A stretch of DNA of 64,000 bases, from NCBI RefSeq assembly GCF_019469185.1, contig NZ_CP048264.1, positions 1,922,001 through 1,986,000 of the forward strand, read 5' to 3'. The stretch is from Gilliamella sp. ESL0441 (lineage in GTDB: Bacteria; Pseudomonadota; Gammaproteobacteria; Enterobacterales; Orbaceae). The position numbers and the translations under genes were made by a program. This document shows positions 46,924 to 55,300 of this stretch, one piece after another; position 1 is the stretch's first letter, and each line of letters starts with the position of its first letter. Below the pieces are notes generated by a model. The model had not been told where the DNA came from and did no database searches. It saw only the letters and a program-made list of their open reading frames with translations.

Positions 46924-48006
46924 CTAACTGTCCGGCAGCTGCGTGGCCTTTGTCCGCCTGCCTTTGGCTGTCCGGCCGGTGTTTTTCGTTGCTTTACTGC
47001 TGATGTTTTTCCGCTGCATACTGGCCGCCGGATGGGTGGCACTATGGATATCTTTTAAGGCTCTGATGGAGACTTGGGTGTATATTTGCGTGGTTTCCGG
47101 GCTGGCATGTCCCAGCATCGCCTGTATCCATCTTAAGTCTGCACCGTTCTCTAACATTAAGGTTGCCATGGTGTGACGCAGCAGATGACAGGAGCCGCTT
47201 TTACCGATGTTCGCTTTCTCTATCAACGTCCTAACTAAGTGGCTCAGGCGGTTAGGGCTGAACGTTTCTCCCTCTTTCGTCAGGAACAGGGCGTCACTCT
47301 CTTCTTCTGCCTTACTGTAACTTTCCAGTAGCGGCCGGGTTTTATTCTGATATTGCTCAACCCAGTAGATTGCTCGTTCGCCTATCGGGATTATTCGGTC
47401 TTTATGGCCTTTGCCTTGCCTTATTGTGATTATGCCGCGTTCGCTGTCGATGCTGTATTTGTTTAAGCTAATCAGCTCGCTGCGCCGTATGCCTGTGCTG
47501 TACAACACCTCAAGGATGGCGCGGTCTCTTAGCCCGAACAGGTCGCTGGTATCCGGTATATTCATAATGGCTTCAACTTCGCTTTCTGTCAGTATCGCTT
47601 TAGGTAGCCGATACTCTTTGCGCGGTAGCTCAAGCTCTGATGCCGGATTGGACAGGATGATATGCGATTTTGTCAGCCACTTGAACCAGGCTTTTATCGG
47701 CACTAAGTAGCTGCGCTGGGTGCGGGTACTTAATGGCTTGCCGTCAGTTTTACGGTGATAGAACAGATGCCGCTGATAGCTTTCAAGCGTTGATAAGGTG
47801 ATTTCATTCGGGTAGCTTAAGCCTCTTTCCTCACACCACTCTAAGAACGCCCGTAACATCTCCTGCCATTTCTCGGTGGTTTTCGGCGAGTAGTTGCGGA
47901 TTAACATCGATTCAAGGAAGGCTAACATTTGGCTGTACAGGCTGCGACGTTCGTGTGCATAACGACCTATCGGCGGCTTGGGCTGGCTGCGGGTTTCATT
48001 GGCCAT
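46924..48006 (-). CDS. Tyrosine recombinase/integrase of element copy 2
   Basis: 360 residues with the same catalytic set as the copy at 40162 (Arg, Lys, His-x-x-Arg, His, Tyr) and the same 11-base overlap with the primase gene. It differs by only a handful of residues (for example LVWCEE versus LEWCEE, KNGSC versus KSGSC). Both copies look functional. Confidence 0.9.
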   Translation of the reverse strand: MANETRSQPKPPIGRYAHERRSLYSQMLAFLESMLIRNYSPKTTEKWQEMLRAFLEWCEERGLSYPNEITLSTLESYQRHLFYHRKTDGKPLSTRTQRSYLVPIKAWFKWLTKSHIILSNPASELELPRKEYRLPKAILTESEVEAIMNIPDTSDLFGLRDRAILEVLYSTGIRRSELISLNKYSIDSERGIITIRQGKGHKDRIIPIGERAIYWVEQYQNKTRPLLESYSKAEEESDALFLTKEGETFSPNRLSHLVRTLIEKANIGKSGSCHLLRHTMATLMLENGADLRWIQAMLGHASPETTQIYTQVSIRALKDIHSATHPAASMQRKNISSKATKNTGRTAKGRRTKATQLPDS

Positions 48007-51000
48007 GATTGACCGCCTGTTGATGACTGTCTTTAAGGTTGCCTTGTGTAGCTGCGGGCGGTGAGGTTTTACGCTTTTTAGATTTTGTTCTGATTGTTGC
48101 GTTGTTATCCTCACCGACCGCTTTATCATCTACGTCAGATACAGACTGGCTTTGTGCGGTATTGTCATTAACCGACTGACCGCCGACCTTGCCCCGACCA
48201 GTCACCGACCGCTTTTTAGTTTGCCCCGACCGTTTCGTTTTGCCTGCATCATCCACCGGGGTTATCTTGTTGTCATTGACCTTATTATCTGTTTTATCTG
48301 ACGGTGCTTTATCATCGGTTTGCCTCGGTTGCTTAAGCTGTTCAACCGCTAACAACCCGCACAGATGACGTTGTTGATTGTCGCCGTTATCTTCACCATC
48401 ATACAACAGACTGTACTCGTAACTTAAGCCTTTACGGTACAGGCTCAGGTACTCCATTTCAACCAGTCTTCCAAGATGGATTTTTAATTGCGTATCGCCC
48501 CAGTGAGTGTACGCCCTGACTTCACGGCGGCTAAAATGGTATTCATAAGGCTTGATACACTGACGTTCACTTTCAGCCTTCACCCAGTCTTTTAGCAGGT
48601 TAAGCAGCTTTCTTGTCTGCGGCGGCATTTCATCGAGCGTGCGGCCTAAGATAGCGTGTGCCAGTTCGTTAGCTAACTGTATATCATCCAGTGTCACTTC
48701 GATATATTCGATAAGCTTTCCCCGATGCTCAACCCGTTTTATCTCCCGCTGATATTGATGCAGCAAGGTAATACTCTGTATCAGGGTTAAGTATTTCATA
48801 TGGTCACGCCGGGTGCGGGTCTTGTCCGATAAGAACGTCAGTTCAGTCGCATAGGGATTAACCACTTTTAGCGGTTTTAGCAGTCTCTGGGCGTTTTGGT
48901 GCAGTTCAGTAAGGTACTGTTTTTCACTCTCTGCCAGCAACCCGTCAAGAGTTTGTCTTTGTCGCTGAAGCGCATGTATCGCTTTGGTTTGGTCTTCACT
49001 TTCATTGACTGATAACACAAGGCAGCGGTTTAACAGCTCTTCATCCACATCGATAGCGGTTGTCGTCAGCATTAACATCACCGGGCCTTTGACCGTATAT
49101 TGTTTGGTGACAAGGCTGCCGCTTTTTTCATCCTTGCCGGTACTGGCGATAGTCAGCTCGCCATCCGACTGCAACAGCTTTAAGGCATAGGCCGCCTGAC
49201 GTACCCCTTCCTCTTCGGCGATGGCCAAGATTTTATGTTGTAGGTTAGTTTCACCTAAGTAGAACAGGCTCTGCCCGGTCATGGCTGAGTATTGCACCCG
49301 CTCCTCCTCCGGTATCAGTGATAGTATCGCATCCATCAGGCTGCTTTTACCCGCCGCACTGGATGACTGGATTAATACGGCCAGCGGCTTATCTAACTTT
49401 CTAGAGACGGCGGCAAGATAACCCGCTAACAGGTTACTGCGCTCGCCGACCACGCCACATGAAGCTAAGTCATCCGCCACACGGTTAATCAGTGAAGGCA
49501 GGCGCAGTAGCTCAAGGGCTGCCGCCGTTTGTTCATCGTTAAGCTCAACGACCACACCTGAGCCGTTATTAACCGAACCATTAATACTGTCCTGTATTGC
49601 CTTATCCTGTAACTGTTCAAGTAACAGCAGTATTCGCCCAAGGTCACGTTTAATCACTGATTCATCTAAGGACAGCTCACCACACGCCTGCCGGATAAAC
49701 AGGCTTCTGGCTTTGGCCTGGTACAGCTCTAACTGGTCGATATGGAACAAGCCACTTTGCACATCCCGCACCTGCGCATGGATTTTCATACTGGTTGCCG
49801 ACAGGTTTTTCTCAACGCCTTTAAGCCGCCACTCACGACTACCGAACGTTAACAACAGCTCACCATTAGGTAATGTCTGGTAAGGGATATCATCACCAAC
49901 TTTATCGGCACTTGTGCCAACCACATCAACGCGAGTATCAACATTGGCATTCACTGACGTAACTGCATTCAACGGCTGTGCCTGCTCAAGCAATAGGTCA
50001 AGGCTCTTTTTCGGGTTACCGCTGGCCACTAAAAACTCGTTAGCATCCGTGCCTTTGGGGAACACCACCCGATAACACAAGATACCGTGCTCGGCCAGCA
50101 TCACCGCCAGTTTCTCTGCGGCTTTATCCCCCGCATCATCCCGGTCATAGGCGATATACACCGCTTTGACCTGATGATGTAGCAATGCCGCCAGATGGTC
50201 ATCAGTAAAGCCGTTAACCCCATACGACGAGATAACATTACGGTAACCGGCACACCATACCGTCATGGCATCGATTAATGCTTCACACAGTATCACGCTA
50301 TCGCAGCCGACCAGACAGGCCTCATTCCACACACCACCAAGCGCAGACGGCAGATACAGGTGCTTTGGGCTGCCGGATTTGATTTTATAGTCCGGCTGAG
50401 TGCGACGGCCATAGAGCTGGAGCACCTTGCCGCGCTGTGCCATATTCGCCGCTTCACTAAAGCCGATTACCGGCACCATAAAGCAGCCTCTAAAGTGGTC
50501 CTGATGGGTTGACGCCCTGACCACACCTAAGCCTTCCAGCCGCTCCCGCATCTGGCGACCGGCTTTACTGCTTTTTGATGGCATCACCGGGGCGATACCG
50601 TGCAGCCCGGCATAACCCAGTTTAAAATGGGTTAACAACGCCGGGTCAGTCAGGCCACGCTTAACCAGCCACTCTTTGGCCTCAACCGACGATAATAACT
50701 GGTTGTGATAGTGCTCAACCACCTGATGCAGCAAGGCCTGACCGTCGTCGTCAATGTCGGTTAAGGTCTGACGTTCAGTATTCGCAACAGCGACGGGTTT
50801 ACCCTCGGTTGGAGCGGCTAAAGAATAAGGTAAAGTTGGAAGCTGACCCGATACGGACTGAAGATAACCGATGGCTTTACCCATACTCATCCGCTGACTT
50901 TGCATCACATAGTCCAGCACCGAGCCTGACACGCCACAGCCAAAGCAGTGATAACAGTTTTTAGCCACTGATACTGAGAACGACGCAGTTTTCTCCTCAT

Positions 51001-51127
51001 GGAACGGGCAACACATCACATAGTCTTTACCCTGACGACGCAGCTTATAGCCATCCAACTCAAGCAAGCTAACCAGTGACACGGACTGTTTTAAGCGCTC
51101 CAGTTCGGCACTTGAGAGACGACTCAT
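47996..51127 (-). CDS. Giant primase-like protein (copy 2)
   Basis: 1043 residues, same CHC2, Toprim, P-loop ATPase and charged tail as copy 1. It differs in the N-terminal half, for example LLELDGYKLRR versus LLGLEGYKLHR and FHEEKTASFS versus FHTEKTPSFS, with a few small insertions and deletions. From about residue 800 to the end the two are identical. AAGGAGC precedes the ATG at 51125-51127. Confidence 0.85.
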   Translation of the reverse strand: MSRLSSAELERLKQSVSLVSLLELDGYKLRRQGKDYVMCCPFHEEKTASFSVSVAKNCYHCFGCGVSGSVLDYVMQSQRMSMGKAIGYLQSVSGQLPTLPYSLAAPTEGKPVAVANTERQTLTDIDDDGQALLHQVVEHYHNQLLSSVEAKEWLVKRGLTDPALLTHFKLGYAGLHGIAPVMPSKSSKAGRQMRERLEGLGVVRASTHQDHFRGCFMVPVIGFSEAANMAQRGKVLQLYGRRTQPDYKIKSGSPKHLYLPSALGGVWNEACLVGCDSVILCEALIDAMTVWCAGYRNVISSYGVNGFTDDHLAALLHHQVKAVYIAYDRDDAGDKAAEKLAVMLAEHGILCYRVVFPKGTDANEFLVASGNPKKSLDLLLEQAQPLNAVTSVNANVDTRVDVVGTSADKVGDDIPYQTLPNGELLLTFGSREWRLKGVEKNLSATSMKIHAQVRDVQSGLFHIDQLELYQAKARSLFIRQACGELSLDESVIKRDLGRILLLLEQLQDKAIQDSINGSVNNGSGVVVELNDEQTAAALELLRLPSLINRVADDLASCGVVGERSNLLAGYLAAVSRKLDKPLAVLIQSSSAAGKSSLMDAILSLIPEEERVQYSAMTGQSLFYLGETNLQHKILAIAEEEGVRQAAYALKLLQSDGELTIASTGKDEKSGSLVTKQYTVKGPVMLMLTTTAIDVDEELLNRCLVLSVNESEDQTKAIHALQRQRQTLDGLLAESEKQYLTELHQNAQRLLKPLKVVNPYATELTFLSDKTRTRRDHMKYLTLIQSITLLHQYQREIKRVEHRGKLIEYIEVTLDDIQLANELAHAILGRTLDEMPPQTRKLLNLLKDWVKAESERQCIKPYEYHFSRREVRAYTHWGDTQLKIHLGRLVEMEYLSLYRKGLSYEYSLLYDGEDNGDNQQRHLCGLLAVEQLKQPRQTDDKAPSDKTDNKVNDNKITPVDDAGKTKRSGQTKKRSVTGRGKVGGQSVNDNTAQSQSVSDVDDKAVGEDNNATIRTKSKKRKTSPPAATQGNLKDSHQQAVNHGQ

Positions 51128-51148
51128 AAAAAAGCTCCTTATAAAACC

Positions 51149-51203
51149 TTGTCAAGACTATTTATATGTATTATATTAGCACATATATGTGTTCTTTAGT
51201 CAA
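51149..51203 (+). promoter_or_regulatory. Divergent promoters and Xre operator, element copy 2
   Basis: Same arrangement as copy 1: TTGTCA/TATATT for xre, TTGACT for the primase strand, and palindrome CACATATATGTG at 51180-51191 between them. Confidence 0.6.
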
Positions 51204-51229
51204 GGGGTTATTTTTTTAGGGGGTACAAT

Positions 51230-51619
51230 ATGGATAAATCACTTTTATGGTACTCACCTATGTCACTGTCACAACGATTAATTACATTACGCAAAGAGCG
51301 GGGGCTCTCACAGCAGGCTATCGCCGAGGTGATTGGACTTCACCCTAATAGCTGGAAGAAGTACGAGACAGGTCAGGCTATGCCTTCTGTTGATGCCTTA
51401 ACTAAAATTGCTAAGACATTGAACGTTAGCACCGATTTTTTATTATTTGATGAACATGAACGTGTGCCTGAGAATGAACTTTCGTTACAGTTTGAGGCGA
51501 TTAGCCAACTACCCGAAAACGAGCAAAGTATCATTAAAGAAGTTCTGGAAGGAATGATTATCAAGTACCAGGCAAGGCGCTGGGACTCAGCAAGGCTGGC
51601 CAAAAAGAAGGATGAATAG
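51230..51619 (+). CDS. Xre/Cro-family regulator of element copy 2
   Basis: Same 129-residue protein as at 44461, with no residue difference. The same operator palindrome lies upstream, so either regulator should act on both elements. Confidence 0.88.
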   Translation: MDKSLLWYSPMSLSQRLITLRKERGLSQQAIAEVIGLHPNSWKKYETGQAMPSVDALTKIAKTLNVSTDFLLFDEHERVPENELSLQFEAISQLPENEQSIIKEVLEGMIIKYQARRWDSARLAKKKDE

Positions 51620-51713
51620 ATAATAAAACAAGCAGTAACATCAATCAGCGCAGGCTAACAGTGTTGACGCACCGCTAACCTGCTAACCACAACTAACTAT
51701 ACTGGAGTTAACT

Positions 51714-51941
51714 ATGGCTAAGACACATTCTAAGCTAAAATCAGCTACAGGCAAAGAGCCTGCATCGCAACCCAACGAACGGTTTTATACCATTGGCTAC
51801 GTGCCGCAAGGCATAAAACCTAACCCACGACCACAGATCACCATTAAAGGACGCTGGCTTGAGCAGATAGGCTTTTACGCTGGTCAGTCGGTCATCATTA
51901 CAGTTGAGCAGAACAAGTTAATTGTTGAACTTGCGAGGTAG
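51714..51941 (+). CDS. SymE-family protein (copy 3, element 2)
   Basis: 75 residues. The N-terminal 27 codons match the copy at 44945 exactly. The C-terminal half is a different SymE allele (QITIKGRWLEQIGFYAGQSV, then IITVEQNKLIVEL). Convergent to the immunity gene of the living CdiA, with a hairpin between. Confidence 0.8.
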   Translation: MAKTHSKLKSATGKEPASQPNERFYTIGYVPQGIKPNPRPQITIKGRWLEQIGFYAGQSVIITVEQNKLIVELAR

Positions 51942-51961
51942 ATCTAGGAAGTAAAAACAAG

Positions 51962-51983
51962 ATCCCCACGGTGAGGTGGGGAT
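51962..51983 (-). terminator. Terminator of the cdiA-immunity transcript
   Basis: ATCCCCAC, six-base loop, GTGGGGAT. On the minus strand it is followed by CTTGTTTTTAC. It also faces the end of symE copy 3. Confidence 0.65.
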
Positions 51984-51990
51984 TAGGAGA

Positions 51991-52371
51991 TTACTTTATA
52001 TAATCTCTATTTATATCGCCTGTTAAATAATATTGAGAGAACATATCTAAAATCATTGAATAGTCATTAGTTACTTGTCTTTTATCCCAATAATCACCAA
52101 GAATTTCAATCTGTCCTTGTTCACCTAACTCATTAAAATAAGATTTTATATCTATTTCATCTTCCGTTTCATCTTCTAATGTTAGTAGATAATTATTATT
52201 TTCTGCTTGAGTTTGTAGCGATGTTATTCCTGTTTCCCTATCAATTATAGATAATGTGATACTCCCTCGAGAATTTTTTAAATTAATTAGTAAATTCTTT
52301 AAAAAATCCCAATTAAAAGAATAAGTGTGACCACCTTTATCTTCAATAACCCATGACAATAAAAATTTCAT
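51991..52371 (-). CDS. Immunity protein for the CdiA deaminase toxin
   Basis: 126 residues, acidic. The start codon overlaps the cdiA stop by one base (TAATG), so translation is coupled. The layout (a beta-rich body with a final helix DYSMILDMFSQYYLTGDI) is compatible with the Imm1 family that accompanies deaminase toxins, but I cannot confirm this. Acts in the cytoplasm to block the toxin of neighbouring siblings. Confidence 0.8.
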   Translation of the reverse strand: MKFLLSWVIEDKGGHTYSFNWDFLKNLLINLKNSRGSITLSIIDRETGITSLQTQAENNNYLLTLEDETEDEIDIKSYFNELGEQGQIEILGDYWDKRQVTNDYSMILDMFSQYYLTGDINRDYIK

Positions 52372-55300
52372 TATTTTTGTACCTCAAGTTTTTTCATTCC
52401 TGGTCGCCAATAATAGGTTAACCCTGTTTTTGCTTCATATATTGTTACCGATTTAACATCAGCAGCTTTTGCGGCAGAAACAATATCCGAACGGCAATAA
52501 CTACAAATCGCTTTCCCTGCCACATTAATTTTCAAATCAGCCCCTTTAGCCAGTCCTGCATTATGAGCTTGCTGAATTGCACCTATTTCTGCATGTGCAT
52601 TAGCCATATTCCAATTAGGAAGTTCTTTACCTGTAGCTATTTCTTTATCTCTTATTTTATCTGCAATCAGTGTTGACTCATTTGCATTTGCCTTGTCCGC
52701 AGGTCTTGCTTTTTGATTAGTATCTTTAAATTTAACACCATTAACTTCTAACTCAGCCGTGACTGTTGGTTTAACAACCGTCGTTCCCTTTCCAGCATTG
52801 ATCTCTTGTTCTTTTTTTACATGTTCACCAAATTTGCTACTTTCGTTGGCTTTCTGATTGGTAGCCTGATTATCCAGTATTTTATCTTTAGTCTCTTTAT
52901 AATGTCCACCACCTTGCTCGACATTTCCTTTGCCGTGTTGCGTTTCTAAGGCTGTTTTGTCTAATGGTTTGTTAGCACCCGTACCCTTTCCAGCATTAGC
53001 GTTATAACCCATCGATGCAGCTAAAGATTTCGATACAGAATCCGCTATTAAAGCCCACCTATATTCCTTTAAAACTTCAAGTACAGGTCTACCACTTACT
53101 TTTGATATTGCTTCAATTTCTTTCCAATAACTTACTGAATCCTTGTCTAATCCTAACAATATATTTTGAAGGTTATTCGAATCTTCCCTGTAAACATCAC
53201 TATATCTTATAGTTCTTGCAGCTTCTTTGGCATATTCATTTTGCATTTGCCATGCTTCTTGTAGTAATCCTTGACAAGCTGAACTTGATATATTACCTGC
53301 ATAACAAGTTTCTAGCAAAACCAGATCACGTTTTTTATCTAATTTTTCAATGTACTCTAATTCTTTCTTTTCATCTTCCGTTAACTCCTCACCTTTCCAG
53401 TTCGGTTTTATCCAAGATAACTCAGCTTTTCGTCTTGCTTCGGAAACTTTTAAATAATTATTCTCAACCGCATTCTTACCTGCTGCTATACCCGTGCTGA
53501 CATCACCGACATCACCGCCTACACTGGCTACAGCCAGTCCGGTGGCAAGTTGGGCTAAGGCGCTGATGTTTTCTTTTTCAGCTTCGGTTAAGTCCTTAAC
53601 GTCTTTTCCATAGAGCTGCTTGCGTATGATATCCGCAGCAAGTTCTCCGGTTACGGCACCGGCACCGCCGGCTAGTCCTGAGTTGCCTTGTAGTTCAGCG
53701 ACCACCGCACCCAAAATCGCATGAGAAATTAAACGGGCAGTTTCATTATCTCCTGTCTGGATTTTTATCTGCTCCGCGACCCAAGGTGCACTTGCGCCAG
53801 CCAGTCCGCCTGTGATGTTGCCGGTGATAATGCCGGTCACTATTGATATCGCACTGTCTATCCCTTTGCTAACATCACTCCCCATTCCGCCCAGATTTTT
53901 ATTATTTTCTCTATTCGTTTTTAACTGCTCATCAACCGCAACGTAATAGAAGTAGTCTTTATTCTGATTATAATAATCCTCAACAGTTTTATATTTGGCT
54001 TTTTCTGCATCACTCAGCTTATTATAGGCCTTTTCCGCTTCCAGCTTTGATAACGCATCCTTATTTTTATCTACGTCATTTTGCGCCTGAATTCGGTCAT
54101 ACTTATTCATTACACTTTTTGCCTGCTGTGCTATGTCTTTGATAAGCTCGACCGTTTCTATTTTGTCTAACTCTTTTTGCTTATCAAATATCTGTTTCAG
54201 CGGATTATTCGCACTCTCCGTATCCCGACTTAATTCATTGATATCCTGTTTTTGCTGCTCTTTATTGCGGATGATTAACTCGCCTTTTTCTACCGCCGAT
54301 TTTGTCGTGCTTGAGTCACTATCACTGTTTTGATAAGCCGTTGGTACACCCGGGCCTCCGGTTCCCCCACTCACCGAAACATGCGTCACTTTAAAGTCAG
54401 CCTTGTTTTTTATATCACTGAAGCTGATGGTGCCGGTATCAAGTTTGTTCTTACTTTTATCTTCCGCTTCCGACGCTATCACCGCACCTTTTAAGTCAGT
54501 ATTATTACCCACATAAATATCATAACCGCCTTTTCCGGCAAATATCCCCGACTGGTCTGTCACACTTGCCCATTTACTGTCTATATTCGTTGCTGATATC
54601 GAACCATTGGCACTAAATCCTGTGCCTCCCGTGCCACTGACCGAGGCACTGATTTTCTCGTAGTCGTAATCATCCGTATCTTGCAGTGACTGAATATTCA
54701 GGTTATTCCCGACATCCATCTTCACCGTATCGCCTTTCAACTGACCACCCACCACATTGACATCATTGCCCGTTTTGATATTCAGTTTGTTCTTGGCATC
54801 AATAACGCTTTCCGTCCATGCACTGCCGTCAGCAACTTCCCGCTCACGACTAAAATTACCGTTCGCTTTAAACCGCAGACCACTTTCATCTCCGCCTACC
54901 TGGAATTGAATACCTGCCGCCGCACCATAACTTTTTTCATCCCGGTCACTGTGCTGCGTATTTACCGCTCCAATCACATTCAAATCACGATTTGCCGTCA
55001 GGTTAATATCATTGCCGGCTTTGATATCACTGCCTTTTAACGTGATATCACCCCCGTTTTTATTCGCATCACCCGTGGCAACAATATTGATATTTTTACC
55101 CGCTGACACGCCACTGCTAATCACATTATGTTGTTCCTGATTGACTTCACGCTCAGTCCGTTGCGTTCCCACCATGGCACTGACGCCAATCGAGGCTTGA
55201 CTTTGACCTTTATCGTTCTTCAGCTGTAAATTTTGTATCTCTTCTGTAACTGTTAAACCTGACTTTATCGATTGCAACGCCATTATCTTATCGTTGTCTT

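Larger units (their letters stand above)
46066..51797. mobile_element. CDI-associated element, copy 2
   Basis: Second copy of the 39304-45028 element, same gene content and orientation, immediately downstream of the living cdiA-immunity pair. The left 1.1 kb, the integrase 3' end, primase 3' half, xre and the start of symE are identical or nearly so. The primase 5' half is clearly diverged, so this is not a fresh duplication of the whole unit. Confidence 0.85.
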
